Below, in pieces: positions 43,780-53,186 of a stretch of DNA of 64,000 bases; position 1 is the first letter of the stretch; each line of letters starts with the position of its first letter. Position numbers and translations under genes: made by a program. This DNA is from Streptomyces sp. NBC_00247 (GTDB lineage: Bacteria; Actinomycetota; Actinomycetes; Streptomycetales; Streptomycetaceae): NCBI RefSeq assembly GCF_036188265.1, contig NZ_CP108093.1, forward strand, positions 7,221,001-7,285,000, given 5' to 3'. Under the pieces are notes generated by a model. It saw only the letters and a program-made list of their open reading frames with translations, was not told the DNA's origin and did no database searches.

Positions 43780-45057
43780 ATGACTTCCGCACCACCTTCC
43801 CGGCCGCCGATCGTGCCCGCCGCACCGCCCGCAGGGGGACGGCGCGTCTCCCTGTCGACCGATCCGGTCGTACGCGCCCTGGCCGCTCTGCTCGTGGTCA
43901 ACGCGACCGGCAACGGCCTGTTCCTGACCATCAGCACCCTCTGGTTCACCCGCGGTCTGGGGTACTCCGCCCCGCAGGTGGGCTTCGCCCTGACCCTCGC
44001 AGGCCTGTGCGGCGTCCTCGCCGCCATCCCGGCAGGGCGCGCGTCCGACCGGCACGGGGCCAGACGCGTCCTGGCCGTCGTGCACCTGATCCAGGCAGTG
44101 GCGATGGCCGGCTACGCCGTCGCCGACACGTACACCGCCTTCCTACTGCTGGCCTGCGGTGTCACCGCGGGCAGCAGAGCCAACGCCGCCGTACGCAGCG
44201 CCCTGTACGCCCACAGCCTTCCCGCGGCCACACGCGCTCCCGCCCTCGGGCTGCTGCGGGCCGTCAACAACGTGGGTATCGGCGCGGGCGCCGCCCTGGG
44301 AGCCGCAGTCGTCGCCCTCGACCGCCCCGGCGCGTTCCAAGCCGCGATCCTCGCCGACGCCGCCACCTTCCTCCTCGCGCTCGTCCCGCTGCGCAAGGTC
44401 CCCGCCACGCAGGCCACCCTCCCACCGGCCCACACGGGTCAACCCAAGGCGCCCAGCGCGCTGCGCGACGGCCCTTACCTGCTCGTCACGGGGCTCAACG
44501 CGATCGTCAACACCCTCTACGTCGTCCTGGAAGTCGCTCTGCCCCTGTGGCTCGTCAACCACACACGTGCTCCACGAACCCTGGTCGGCGCCCTGCTGAT
44601 CCTCAACACCCTTCTCGTGGTCGTGCTTCAGATCCGCGCCGCACACCGAGCCACCACGCTCCCCGCGGCCACACGCTCCTTCCGACTCGGAGGCATACTC
44701 ACCGCCCTCGCCTGTGCCGCGGCAGCAGCAGCCCCGCACCGCTCTCCCACGACCGCGACCGTGATCCTTTTGACCGCCGTCGTACTCCTCACCCTCGGCG
44801 AGGTCACCTCACAGGCCGGCAGCTGGACCCTCGGCTACGCCCTGGCACCCGACCACGCTCAAGGCGACTACCAAGGCGTCTTCCAGACCGGGATCTCGCT
44901 CACCCAGGCCCTCGGCCCGGTCCTGATCACCACCCTCGTCCTCCCTCACGGAGCCATCGGCTGGATCGCGCTGGGCGCGGTCTTCTGCGCCGCGGCACTC
45001 GCCCTCCCGCCCACAGCCCGACGCGCCGAACAGGCGAAAACCGCACGCTTCGGATGA
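43780..45057 (+). CDS. MFS transporter
   Basis: This is a 425-residue major facilitator superfamily protein with about 12 hydrophobic segments. The loop between TM2 and TM3 shows the MFS signature (GRASDRHGARRVL). The N-terminal ~30 residues are Pro/Arg-rich and cytosolic. An alanine-rich TM5 (IGAGAALGAAVVALD) and a late EVTSQAGSWTLGYALAPDHAQGDYQGVFQTG stretch resemble drug-export members. It is divergent from the ArsR-type regulator, which probably controls it, so it is likely an efflux pump. The ATG at 43780 is used; a weak RBS lies upstream. The substrate cannot be inferred. Confidence 0.88.
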   Translation: MTSAPPSRPPIVPAAPPAGGRRVSLSTDPVVRALAALLVVNATGNGLFLTISTLWFTRGLGYSAPQVGFALTLAGLCGVLAAIPAGRASDRHGARRVLAVVHLIQAVAMAGYAVADTYTAFLLLACGVTAGSRANAAVRSALYAHSLPAATRAPALGLLRAVNNVGIGAGAALGAAVVALDRPGAFQAAILADAATFLLALVPLRKVPATQATLPPAHTGQPKAPSALRDGPYLLVTGLNAIVNTLYVVLEVALPLWLVNHTRAPRTLVGALLILNTLLVVVLQIRAAHRATTLPAATRSFRLGGILTALACAAAAAAPHRSPTTATVILLTAVVLLTLGEVTSQAGSWTLGYALAPDHAQGDYQGVFQTGISLTQALGPVLITTLVLPHGAIGWIALGAVFCAAALALPPTARRAEQAKTARFG

Positions 45058-45350
45058 CGCCTCCCAAGAAGCCGTGATCCGCCCCTCGGCGGGAAGGCAG
45101 GAGGCATGCCTCCCGCATCACACGGGCGCTCACGGTGTATCCAGCAGAGAAGTCCAGTGAGCCGGAGCATCCGACGCTGTTCGGGCCGGGAGGGACGCGG
45201 TAGCCGGGACAAGCTACGGCTCGCGGTGATCACGCCCACCTGCGTAGACGGGCGCCTCGCGCACCGGAGGACGGGGATCGACGTGACACCCATCTGACTA
45301 GCATGACTATTTGATCGATCATTTATCGGCTCAGTTCGGAGGACCGGAAC
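45058..45350. other. Intergenic, with operator-like palindrome
   Basis: No gene. TGATCGATCA (45312-45321), in an AT-rich stretch (TATTTGATCGATCATTTATC), is a perfect palindrome ~30 bp before the SDR start and may be an operator for a TetR- or MarR-type repressor not present in the window. Confidence 0.45.
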
Positions 45351-46091
45351 ATGGCGGAACACGGAGCACGGCAGCGGGTGACGGTGGTCTCCGGCGGCAG
45401 CCGGGGCATTGGCGCGGCGATTTGCCTGCGGCTGGCAGCCGAGGGGCACGACGTCGCCGTCGGGTACCGGTCGGACGCCGGGGCGGCCGAGGGCGTGGCC
45501 GAAGAGGTGCGCGCGCTGGGCCGGTCGGCCGTTGCAGTCGCGGCAGACACCGCCGACGCGACGGACGTGGACCGTCTGTTCGACACCGCGGCCACGCACC
45601 TGGGACCGGTCACCGCGCTGGTGAACAACGCCGGGGTGAGCGGGCCGGTCGGACCACTGGCCAGCGCAGACCCGGAAGGGATGCGGCAGGCCCTGGAAGT
45701 CAACATCCTGGGCTACCTGCTGTGCGCCCGACGGGCCATCGGCGACATGACGGCGGGCGGAGCGATCGTGAACATCTCCTCCGCCGCAGCGACCCTCGGC
45801 AGCCCCGGCACCTACGTCCACTACGCAGCGGCGAAGGCCGCCGTGGACGCCATGACGGTCGGGCTGTCCAAAGAAGTGGCGGCTGACGGCATCCGGGTCA
45901 ACTGCGTCGCCCCCGGCACGATCTGGACCGACTTCCACGCCGACCCGCAGCGGCCCGCCAAGGTGGCGGCACTCGTCCCTATGGGCCGCGCTGGCCAGCC
46001 CGAGGAAATCGCCGGAGCGGTCGCCTGGCTGCTCTCGGACGACGCCTCCTACGCCACCGGCACGGTCATGAGGATCGCCGGCGGAATGTGA
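45351..46091 (+). CDS. Short-chain dehydrogenase/reductase, FabG-like
   Basis: This is a 246-residue classical SDR oxidoreductase. It uses NAD(P)H bound by the Rossmann motif GGSRGIG (residues 15-21), has NNAG (92-95), catalytic Ser143/144 in NISSAA and the YxxxK pair Y158/K162 (YAAAK), and the FabG-like GIRVNCVAPG. The ending (DDASYATGTVMRIAGGM) is typical of sugar- or acyl-reducing SDRs. The ATG at 45351 has GGAGGA at spacing 7. A palindrome upstream hints at repressor control. Without neighbours in a pathway, the substrate is open; ketoacyl, sugar or secondary-alcohol substrates are all possible. Confidence 0.9.
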   Translation: MAEHGARQRVTVVSGGSRGIGAAICLRLAAEGHDVAVGYRSDAGAAEGVAEEVRALGRSAVAVAADTADATDVDRLFDTAATHLGPVTALVNNAGVSGPVGPLASADPEGMRQALEVNILGYLLCARRAIGDMTAGGAIVNISSAAATLGSPGTYVHYAAAKAAVDAMTVGLSKEVAADGIRVNCVAPGTIWTDFHADPQRPAKVAALVPMGRAGQPEEIAGAVAWLLSDDASYATGTVMRIAGGM

Positions 46092-46139
46092 AGCACCGGC
46101 AGCTCCACCACCCCGGGGCACGTGCAGTCGGGGCGGGTA

Positions 46140-46717
46140 CGGATCCCTGGGTACCGGGGACGTCGACCTGCCCTCCCCGGAAGCCGTTCCCGCAACACCC
46201 TCCACGAGCAGACCCACCACTGCCGCGTCTACCTCTCCACCCTGCCCCCGGGCTTCCTCCAGACCCCGGCGTTCGCGACCGCCCTCATGACTCAGATCAC
46301 CCGCTTCCAGGGCACCCCCGACGACGTCGCCGAAGCCGTCGCCGCCCGCGTCGCCCGCTCCCGCTTCCTCTACGAAGGCGGCCACCGCTACGTCGTCCTC
46401 ATGGAGAAATCCGTCCTGCGCTTCCGCACCGCCGACCCCGATGCCATGCGGGCCAGCTCCGCCACCGTGATGCCGCTCGCGTCCCTCTCGCTGGGGATCA
46501 TCCCGTTCACCGCGCAGCGCACCGTGTGGCCGCTGGAAGCGTTCTACCTCCACGACGCATGGCCGTGGTCGAGACCCTGACGGCGGAGATCAAGGTGACA
46601 CAGCCCCGCGAACTCGCCGACTACACCAAGGCGTTCGCCGGCCTCACGGAAATGGCCGTCTACGGCGACGCCGCCCGCAGCCTCATCCGGGCCGCGATCG
46701 ACACCCTCGACGAGTGA
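46140..46717 (+). pseudogene. DUF5753 (Scr1-type regulator) remnant
   Basis: The frame at 46122-46580 shows the C-terminal ligand-type DUF5753 domain of Scr1-family XRE regulators: QTPAFATALM, YEGGHRYVVLMEKSVLRFR and ASLSLGIIPF. Near 46556 the frame shifts, and MAVVETLTAEIKVTQPRELADYTKAFAGL continues to the stop at 46717. The N-terminal HTH half is absent. In Streptomyces these regulators often precede small DUF397-like or similar genes, and here small genes follow at 46814. Confidence 0.75.
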
Positions 46718-46813
46718 ACCTCCGCAATTTCGCGCAACCTCCTTGAAGGGAAAGTCGAGCACTCCCTACCGTCGGAACGCCCATCGACACACCGACCGAG
46801 GAGACGGGGCAGC

Positions 46814-47017
46814 ATGCGCGCACCCACACCTAGCACCACCGCCCCGGCGCCCCAACACGCCGCCGAAATCTCCGAGTCCGGTACCGGACCGGCCGTGTAC
46901 GGCGTCACCTCCCCGAACCTCCTCGCCCGCGCCCACCGCGGCTACGCCCGCTTCCTCGACAACGGGCCCGAGGGCCAGGACGACGAGGCCGCGCACCGTA
47001 CGAGCACCGCGCGGTGA
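46814..47017 (+). CDS. Small hypothetical protein upstream of the DUF6415-like gene
   Basis: This is a 67-residue protein with an ATG at 46814, weakly preceded by GGAGACGGGG. It has an Ala/Thr/Pro-rich start (MRAPTPSTTAPAPQ), the central GPAVYGVTSPNLLARAHRGYARFLD and an acidic end. The stop overlaps the next gene's GTG (GTGA), so translation is coupled. A truncated paralogue lies at 57018-57150. It follows a decayed Scr1-type regulator, an arrangement suggesting a once-regulated small operon. Function is unknown and no export signal is visible. Confidence 0.62.
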   Translation: MRAPTPSTTAPAPQHAAEISESGTGPAVYGVTSPNLLARAHRGYARFLDNGPEGQDDEAAHRTSTAR

Positions 47018-47466
47018 CCGCCGACCTGCCACCCGAAGTCTCGGCCGCGCCGCCGTCGCGTCCCAGCACGCACACGGTCCTGTACGACCCCGACGGATTG
47101 CTCGAAGCCGGGCTCCCGCTCGACCGCGAACCCTACGAGAGCCTCATCACGGCCGTCCTCGCCTGGACCTGCCCCGACACACTCGCGATCCGCGACTACC
47201 ACCAGATCGCCCTCCAGCTCACCGGCCATGCCCGCGCCGTCGCCGCCGAACTCCGCACGCGCGCCGACCGACTGCCGAAGTCCAGCGGACCCAAGGCCCT
47301 CGCCGACCTCGTCCTGCGCGAGGCGGAAGACCAGCTGTCCCCGCTGCCCGAGGGCACCATGAGCTGCGTCCAGGCCCGCGCCCGTACCGTCCGCGCCCTC
47401 TATGAACGCCTGGACCGCTTGGATGCCGCACCCACCGGCCAGGGCATTGCACCGAGCGGCGGTTGA
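47014..47466 (+). CDS. DUF6415-like small protein (intact reference copy)
   Basis: This is a 150-residue soluble protein. The GTG start overlaps the upstream gene's stop. Landmarks are PSTHTVLYDPDGLLEAGLPLDRE, LITAVLAWTCPD, YHQIALQLTGHARAVAAELR, ALADLVLREAEDQL and TVRALYERLDRLDA. It is paralogous to 37634-38038 and to the fragments at 8615-8863 and, for its first codons, 61430-61515. It is predicted mostly alpha-helical, with no catalytic motif. Its repeated presence next to different small genes suggests a mobile or duplicated cassette. Assignment to DUF6415 is tentative. Confidence 0.72.
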   Translation: MTADLPPEVSAAPPSRPSTHTVLYDPDGLLEAGLPLDREPYESLITAVLAWTCPDTLAIRDYHQIALQLTGHARAVAAELRTRADRLPKSSGPKALADLVLREAEDQLSPLPEGTMSCVQARARTVRALYERLDRLDAAPTGQGIAPSGG

Positions 47467-47824
47467 GCTGGTGAATGGTCGCGTGAGCATGCTGATCCGG
47501 AGGGTCTGCGGGCGGTTCACTCTCAATGCCCGCCTGAGGCGGCCCACGGAAGTGGTGGAGCATTCCTGGTCGGGTCGGTCGGCGTGTCAGGGGCCGAGTT
47601 GTCGGGACCAAGCGCCCGCAGGCACAGCCGGCGGCCGGATCGTGCGGCAGCCCCCCGTCGGGGCTCCGTCCGCGCGGCTGTCGCGGCAGTTGGGCTGCGT
47701 CGTTATCGGTTGGCCGCATTTGCCGATGATGTTGTGCTCTGTTCGTAGGAACGTGTGCGGTGGGGCGGTGGTGCGGTGCTACGGGCGGGAAGGCAGGGGG
47801 CAGCTCACCTGTACAGGAGGTCAC
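47467..47824. other. Intergenic, promoter of the collagen-like gene
   Basis: No gene. The last ~60 bases hold the RBS (AGGAGGT) of the collagen-like protein. The region has lower GC near 47710-47760. Confidence 0.4.
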
Positions 47825-48334
47825 ATGCGTACATCCGCCACGGTATTGAGCGGCCTGTTGGCTATCGGTCTCTCTGCAGCTGCTGTTTCCACGGCCGCGG
47901 CTCAGCCGGGAGACCACAGTAAGCCTTGTGCCACCCGCGCCGACCATCACTGCCCCACCCCCACTCCCGGCCCCCCTGGTCCCCCTGGGCCTCCGGGCCC
48001 TGCTGGTCCTGCTGGTCCTGCTGGTCCTGCTGGTCCTGCCGGGCCGCAGGGTCCTGCTGGGGTGGCGAAGCCCGCGGTCGTGGTCACCGGCACTCCGGTG
48101 GTCCATGACCAGAATTCGCCGTTTCCCTTCAGGGTGACTGCTACCTGTCCGGACGGGACCACGCTGACGGGCGGAGGATGGAGTGCGACGCCGAGTGATG
48201 TCCTCGGGGTGTCCAGCGAGTACCCCGACGCGGCGGCAAAAACGTGGACGGTCGAGCTTCTGCCGAGTTTCAACGCGACCAGTGCCTCGACGGCGACAGT
48301 GACGGCTTACGCCCTGTGTCTGCCCACTTCATGA
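47825..48334 (+). CDS. Secreted collagen-like protein (copy 1)
   Basis: This is a 169-residue exported protein with an ATG at 47825 and AGGAGGT at spacing ~4. A signal peptide (ending STAAAQ, ~residue 27) leads to a collagen-like triple-helix segment of about eleven uninterrupted Gly-X-Y triplets (GPPGPPGPPGPAGPAGPAGP and on), made mainly of GPP and GPA. A C-terminal ~90-residue domain (TATCPDGTTLTGGGW ... YALCLPTS) has two cysteines and resembles that of the second copy at 59146-59730. Bacterial collagen-like proteins serve as surface or extracellular fibres. A terminator follows at 48454. Confidence 0.85.
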   Translation: MRTSATVLSGLLAIGLSAAAVSTAAAQPGDHSKPCATRADHHCPTPTPGPPGPPGPPGPAGPAGPAGPAGPAGPQGPAGVAKPAVVVTGTPVVHDQNSPFPFRVTATCPDGTTLTGGGWSATPSDVLGVSSEYPDAAAKTWTVELLPSFNATSASTATVTAYALCLPTS

Positions 48335-48453
48335 GGTAGTTCCCCCGGCGAGCGGGCAGCGGCACGCCGTCCCGCGACGGGTGTGGCGCTCCTGGTTTCG
48401 GTTCAGCGTCGGGTGCCGGCGGTCAGCGGTCAGGACCGGTTCTCCGCGTGGTG

Positions 48454-48492
48454 ACGGAGCCCCCTCGGATCTTCCGGGTGGGGCTCCGTTTG
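48454..48492 (+). terminator. Rho-independent terminator of the collagen-like gene
   Basis: ACGGAGCCCC (48454-48463) pairs with GGGGCTCCGT (48480-48489), followed by TTTG. It lies 120 bases past the collagen-like stop. Confidence 0.75.
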
Positions 48493-48623
48493 CGTACCTG
48501 CCTGGCAGCGCGTGCGCGGCACCGCGCCTTGGTGGCTCAACGGGCGGTTTCTGGGGTGCTGGTCGCGCCCGGTCCGGCTCCACCCGGGCCGTTCGTGCTG
48601 GTGGGCGTTCTGGAGGGCTGGGT

Positions 48624-49538
48624 TCAATGGTCGGGAGGCGTGGGGAGGCGGTCGAGGACGTATCGGATGTCGGGGCGCTGGCCGGTTCCGGAGCGGTAGA
48701 GGGCGTGGATGCTGCGGTGGACCGGGATGTGCAGGGGGTGGATGCTCAGTTCCGGTGTGGGGGTGGGGAGGGCCATGTGCGGGATGAGGGCGACGCCCGC
48801 ACGGCGGGCGACGAGGGTGGTGAGGACGGTGAAGTCGCCGGCCACCGCCGCGGTTCGCGGGACGAAGCCGGCGGCGCCGCACGCGCGCTGTGTCATTTCG
48901 TGGCACGCGGTCTCGGGGCCCGGGAGGAGCCAGGGGGCGTCGGCGAAGTGGCGCAGGTCTGCGGGCGTGCCGGGTGTCAGGTGGTGGTCGGTGGCGTCGG
49001 CGGTGTGCAGGACGAGGTGGACGGGTTCGTCGAACAGGGCCAGGTGCTCGCAGCCGGCGGGGAGCGGGCGGGGGAGCAGGCTGTAGGAGTGGGTGACGGC
49101 GATGTCGACCTGGTGCCGGGCGAGGGCGGTCTCGGCGGCCGGCGGTTCGTGCTCGGCCAAGAACAGGGTGGGCGCTTCCGGCGCGGGTGCGGTGCCGGGC
49201 GTGGGCCAGAGTGTGGGGATGATCGTGCGGGCGGCGGAGGCGAACGCCGCGATGCGGACGGTGCCGCGTTCGCCCTGGCGCAGTGCTGTCAGGTCCGACT
49301 CGGCTGCGGCGAGGTTGCCGAGGAGTACGTGCGCGTGGTCCACCAGGCGCTGTCCCGCGCCGGTGAGGTGGAGGGTGCGGCCCCGCTTCTCCAGGAGCCG
49401 TACCCCGGCCTCTTTCTCCAGCACCGTCAGTTGCTGGGAGACGGCCGGGCCGGTGAGGTGCAGGGCCTGCGCGGTGGCCGCGACGGTGCCCTGCGAGGCG
49501 AATTCGGCCAGCACCCGCAGACGGCGAACATCCAACAA
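48624..49538 (-). CDS. LysR-family transcriptional regulator
   Basis: This 304-residue LysR regulator has an N-terminal winged HTH (LDVRRLRVLAEFASQGTVAATAQALHLTGPAVSQQLTVLEKEAGVRLLEKRG) and a periplasmic-binding-like effector domain (QGERGTVRIAAFASAARTII ... VTHSYSLLPRPLPAG). The start is the TTG at 49538, behind AGGAAA (spacing 6). It lies divergent from the EamA transporter gene, with a ~50-bp AT-rich shared region. LysR proteins normally activate the divergent gene with a small co-inducer, so it is likely the regulator of the EamA exporter. The effector is unknown. Confidence 0.9.
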   Translation of the reverse strand: MLDVRRLRVLAEFASQGTVAATAQALHLTGPAVSQQLTVLEKEAGVRLLEKRGRTLHLTGAGQRLVDHAHVLLGNLAAAESDLTALRQGERGTVRIAAFASAARTIIPTLWPTPGTAPAPEAPTLFLAEHEPPAAETALARHQVDIAVTHSYSLLPRPLPAGCEHLALFDEPVHLVLHTADATDHHLTPGTPADLRHFADAPWLLPGPETACHEMTQRACGAAGFVPRTAAVAGDFTVLTTLVARRAGVALIPHMALPTPTPELSIHPLHIPVHRSIHALYRSGTGQRPDIRYVLDRLPTPPDH

Positions 49539-49587
49539 GGAAGATTTCCTAACTGATCAACAAGAAAAAGATAAATGGACCTAATGG

Positions 49588-50538
49588 ATGGTACCCGGCA
49601 GAGTCGGCAGGGTGAAGCTCGACAAGACCCCGCTCGCTCTCGCCGCCACCGTGCTGCTGTGGGCCACCGCCTTTCCCGCGATCCGCGTGGCCCTGGACGG
49701 TTACGGACCGGCCCAGCTGTCCTTTCTCCGCCTCGCCGTCGCTTCCCTCGCCCTCGCCGCGGTCACTCCGTGGCTGAAAATCCGTCGTCCCGCACGCGAC
49801 GACCTCTGGCGCATCGGCCTCGCCGGTGGCACCGGGATGAGCGCCTACCAGCTGCTGCTGAACTGGGGCGAGCTCCATGTACCCGCCGGTACCGCCAGCC
49901 TGATCATGGCCGCCGTCCCCGCGATGAGCGCCTTGCTCGCGGCCCGCTTCCTCGGCGAGCGGCTCACTCCGGCCAAGGCCGGTGGTTCACTGACCGCTCT
50001 CGCCGGCGCGGGACTCATCGCGCTGTCCGGCACGGAGAGCGGATACACGGCGGCCGCATGGACCGTTCTCGCAGCGGCCTGCGGCCAAGCCGTCTACCAC
50101 CTGACGATCAAGCCCCTACTCCGGCGCTACACCGGACTGGAAGTCGCCGCCTACGCCATGTGGGCCGGAACCGCCCTTCTGCTCCCCCTCGCCCCCACCA
50201 CCATCCGGGCCGTCCCCCACGCCCCCCTCGGAGCGACAGCCGCCGCTGTCTGCCTCGGACTCCTGCCCTCGGCCGCCGGGTTCTTGGTCTGGGGCTACGC
50301 CGTCGCCCGGCTCAGCGTCACCACCGCCACCGCCGCCCTCTACCTCGTTCCCGCCGTCGCACTCGCCGTCTCCTACCTCTGGCTCGGCGAACACCCCCAC
50401 CCCACCGCCGTCCTCGGCGGGCTCATCACCATCGCCGGCCTTCTGCTCCTCAACAAGCGCCCCCGGCCCCCGCGGCCCGCAACACCGAACCTCGCGCCGC
50501 GACCGGGAGAGACCGTCTTCCCACGCCATCACTCCTGA
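49588..50538 (+). CDS. EamA/DMT-family transporter
   Basis: This is a 316-residue (or 308, if the GTG at 49612 is used) drug/metabolite transporter of the EamA group with two five-helix repeats. The first repeat is LALAATVLLWATAFPAIRVAL ... SLALAAVTPWL. The second starts AAAWTVLAAACGQAVYHL and includes LGLLPSAAGFLVWGYAVARLSVTTATAALYLVPAVALAVSYLWLGE. The Pro/Arg-rich C-terminus is cytosolic. GTG 49612 lacks an obviously better RBS than ATG 49588, so the start is uncertain. It is divergent from and probably controlled by the LysR gene. Members export amino acids, amines or metabolites; the substrate here is unknown. Confidence 0.88.
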   Translation: MVPGRVGRVKLDKTPLALAATVLLWATAFPAIRVALDGYGPAQLSFLRLAVASLALAAVTPWLKIRRPARDDLWRIGLAGGTGMSAYQLLLNWGELHVPAGTASLIMAAVPAMSALLAARFLGERLTPAKAGGSLTALAGAGLIALSGTESGYTAAAWTVLAAACGQAVYHLTIKPLLRRYTGLEVAAYAMWAGTALLLPLAPTTIRAVPHAPLGATAAAVCLGLLPSAAGFLVWGYAVARLSVTTATAALYLVPAVALAVSYLWLGEHPHPTAVLGGLITIAGLLLLNKRPRPPRPATPNLAPRPGETVFPRHHS

Positions 50539-50781
50539 CCCCGGCCGACAGCCCGATCGCGGGCGGTGCGCCCGCGCCCCTGAGGTCTCGAGTCCGTCCG
50601 GCGCCGCAGGATGGGCGCACCGATTCGCAGGCGTGGGGTCCGACGGCCTCGATCGGAAGGGTAGAGCGCCTGAGCGCCGCAGACCTGGACGGTTGCCCCC
50701 TGCTGTGGCATCCCGGCAGCGGCGCGAGATAGGGACGAAGGGCGAACCGGCTGCACGGAGACGGGGTACGCCGTCGCCCAG

Positions 50782-52512
50782 CTAGGAGCCCTCGCCCGGA
50801 TCGCGCGGCCGGCCGGGGGAGGGCGGCTGTGCGGCGGTTTCCGTCCATTGCCGGGCGCGTGCCACGGCCTCGCGCTGGGCGCCGAAGATCTCGGAGGTGT
50901 GGGGGAGGACGGCGTCTTCGCCGAGTTCGGCGACCAGGCCGGTGCGGTGGAGGACGGCGAGGAGGCGGGGCTCGACCCCCGCGAGGTAGAGCCGCCCTCC
51001 ATGAGCCCGCAGGTCCCGAGCGTAGCGGCGCAGCAGTTTCAGGACGGCGGAGGAGGGGACGTCGGGGACCCCGCGCAGGGCAAGGATCACGGCCGCGCCG
51101 TGTGCGCGGGTGGTGTCCGGCCACTGGGCGTCGATCCGGGGGGCTTCGGCGAAGAGCGAGGTCCCGCCGTAGTGGAGGACAGTCACCGTGCCGGGGTCGA
51201 TGCGGGCGGGGACGTCGGTGACCTGCCACTGGCCCTCTGCGGTTTCTTCAAGGGCGTGGAGGCGGCTTTGGCGGGCTGCTTGCACGCAGTACAGGAGGAG
51301 GGAGAGGAGTGCGCCGACGACGATGGCCTGCTGGAGGGGAAGCTGGGTGGTGGCCAGGAAGGTGACGGTCATGGCGGTGGCCGACAGGGGAGAGGTGCGC
51401 AGGACGAGAACGATGTCCGCTCTGCGGGCGATGATCAGTTCGCAACCGATCACGATGATGAGACCGCCGATGACGGGCATCGGGATGCGTTCGGCCAACT
51501 GGCCGAGGGTCAGGACGAGCAGCGCGAGCCACAGTCCGGCAAAGATGCCCGTCCAGCGGGTGCGGGCGCCGGCGTCGACGGCGACGCCCGTGCGGGACAT
51601 CGAGCCGCCGGCGGGCAGCGCCCCGAACAGCCCGCCACCGATGTTGCCGATGCCCTGCGCCATGAAGTCACCGTTGACGGACGACTTGGTGCCGTCCGGG
51701 TTGGGGATGCTCGGCCCGATGGAGGCGGCCTGGGCTAGGCCGACGAGGGCGACGGCGAAGGCGCCGGGCAGCAGTGCCCCGACAGCCGAGGGGTCCGGGG
51801 GCGTGAAAGCGGGCAGGGCGCCGGGGATGCGGGCGATGTCCCGCGCCAGCTCCACGTCCACGCCGAGAACACCGACGGCAATGCTCACCACGAGCAGCGC
51901 GATCAGGACGGCGACCGGCTCCAGCCGCTTGATCAGCCGTACCAGCGCCCAGACGGCGATCGCGGCGAGGGCGGCGAGGGTGGCCGCGGGCGTCCAGTCA
52001 CCGAGATGCAGGACCCAGTTGCCGAGCTGGACGAGCCTGTTGTGGCCGTCCGGCTCGTAGCCGGTGGCGTCCTTCAGGGAGCCGGTGATGATCTGGAGGG
52101 CGATGCCGGTGGAGAAGCCGGTCATCACGGCGTTCGAGACGAACGACAGGGCCAGCCCAAGCCGCAGGACCCCCAGCAGCAGCATGACCGCACCGGTCAG
52201 CACGGTCAGGGTGGCGACGTTGCCCGCGTTCAGAGCGTCGAGGCCGGCCTCCTGGATGACGCTCTGCGAGGTCAGGGCGAGCGCGGAGGTAAGGGTGGTG
52301 ACCATCAGGACGGTACGGGTGAAGAGGGAACCCAGAATGGTGGGGACGATGCCCGCGTAGATGCCGGCGACCGGGTTGAAGCCGCCGATCGCCGCGTAGG
52401 CCATGCCCTCCGGAATGGAGAAGAGTCCCGTCACGAGGCCGGCGGACACGTCGGACGGCCTCGGCCTGCCGAGCGCGCGCAGTCGCCCGCCTTTTTCGGC
52501 CGGAGGCTTCAC
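50782..52512 (-). CDS. SulP-family anion transporter with STAS domain
   Basis: This is a 576-residue SulP transporter (SLC26-type fold). The membrane part begins DVSAGLVTGLFSIPEGMAYAAIGGFNPVAGIYAGIVP (conserved SulP helix 1 motif) and continues over ~12 helices to ~residue 430. The cytosolic STAS domain (TVTVLHYGGTSLFAEAPRIDAQW ... GVPDVPSSAVLKLLRRYARDLRAHGG) follows. SulP proteins carry sulfate, bicarbonate or dicarboxylates by proton or sodium symport. The GTG at 52512 overlaps the GAP gene's stop (GTGA), showing translational coupling. A truncated homologue occurs at 61516-61718 in the same order after a second GAP gene. Confidence 0.9.
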   Translation of the reverse strand: MKPPAEKGGRLRALGRPRPSDVSAGLVTGLFSIPEGMAYAAIGGFNPVAGIYAGIVPTILGSLFTRTVLMVTTLTSALALTSQSVIQEAGLDALNAGNVATLTVLTGAVMLLLGVLRLGLALSFVSNAVMTGFSTGIALQIITGSLKDATGYEPDGHNRLVQLGNWVLHLGDWTPAATLAALAAIAVWALVRLIKRLEPVAVLIALLVVSIAVGVLGVDVELARDIARIPGALPAFTPPDPSAVGALLPGAFAVALVGLAQAASIGPSIPNPDGTKSSVNGDFMAQGIGNIGGGLFGALPAGGSMSRTGVAVDAGARTRWTGIFAGLWLALLVLTLGQLAERIPMPVIGGLIIVIGCELIIARRADIVLVLRTSPLSATAMTVTFLATTQLPLQQAIVVGALLSLLLYCVQAARQSRLHALEETAEGQWQVTDVPARIDPGTVTVLHYGGTSLFAEAPRIDAQWPDTTRAHGAAVILALRGVPDVPSSAVLKLLRRYARDLRAHGGRLYLAGVEPRLLAVLHRTGLVAELGEDAVLPHTSEIFGAQREAVARARQWTETAAQPPSPGRPRDPGEGS

Positions 52513-53186
52513 GAGGTGAGTCCGCTGATCGCGTCCCCCACGTACTTGGCGCCCAGCAGGACCAGGACCACCGTCATGATCGCGCTGTTGTGCTCACCCA
52601 TCCACGCCTTCCAGCCGCCCAGCACCGCGGCCGACCTGCTGCCCCCGAATACGTAGACGAGCAGCGGGAGCAGGACGCACACCGAGCCGACGACCACGAA
52701 CAGGACCCCCGCGACAACCTTGCCGCCCACGCCGGCCGGGCTGCTCGCGATGGAAGCCGCGCCACCGATCGTGAGAACGAGGTTCTTGGGGTTGGCACCC
52801 GACAGCAGGGCGGCGAGACCGGCCGCTCTGCCCGGGGTGATGCGGTCGATCGCCCGCATCCAGGCCGGCAGCGCGTGCTCCTGTCCCGTATGGGGGCGGT
52901 CCTTCCACTGCTTGGCTCCCATGAGCAGGAAGAGCACGCCGAGCGCGAGCTTGAGCCAGTACGTCCACCGGGCGGGTGCGCCGCCGTCGTCGGCACCCGC
53001 GCCTGATCCTGCGAGGACGACCACCGTGGTGATCACCCCGAGGGTGACCATCCAGCCCAGCGTGAACGCCATGCCGTTGACCTTGCCGCGCGGGGTGGCC
53101 AGCATCAGCACCACCGCGATCAGCGGAAGAGGGCTGATCGCGATGCCCACCGCCGACGCCAGCATCTGCCCGACAGCATCACCCAT
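52509..53186 (-). CDS. GAP-family membrane protein (LysE-like), intact copy
   Basis: This is a 225-residue membrane protein with about six helices. The ATG at 53186 has GGAGG at spacing 5; longer in-frame extensions are unsupported. Sequence landmarks are GQMLASAVGIAISPLPLIAVVLMLATPRGKVNGMAFTLGW, a cytosolic loop (KDRPHTGQEHALPAWMRAIDRITPGRAAGLAALLSGANPKNLVLTIGG) and a closing TVVLVLLGAKYVGDAI. The layout is that of the GAP (Sap) family related to LysE exporters; in mycobacteria GAP-like proteins move glycopeptidolipids. It is in an operon with SulP. A second copy at 61715-62400 shares ~60% of these motifs. Confidence 0.85.
   Translation of the reverse strand: MGDAVGQMLASAVGIAISPLPLIAVVLMLATPRGKVNGMAFTLGWMVTLGVITTVVVLAGSGAGADDGGAPARWTYWLKLALGVLFLLMGAKQWKDRPHTGQEHALPAWMRAIDRITPGRAAGLAALLSGANPKNLVLTIGGAASIASSPAGVGGKVVAGVLFVVVGSVCVLLPLLVYVFGGSRSAAVLGGWKAWMGEHNSAIMTVVLVLLGAKYVGDAISGLTS

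Noticed and set aside
43767..45077. A 436-codon frame overlapping the MFS gene
   Set aside because: It is an Arg/Pro-rich frame shifted relative to the clearly membrane-spanning MFS protein.
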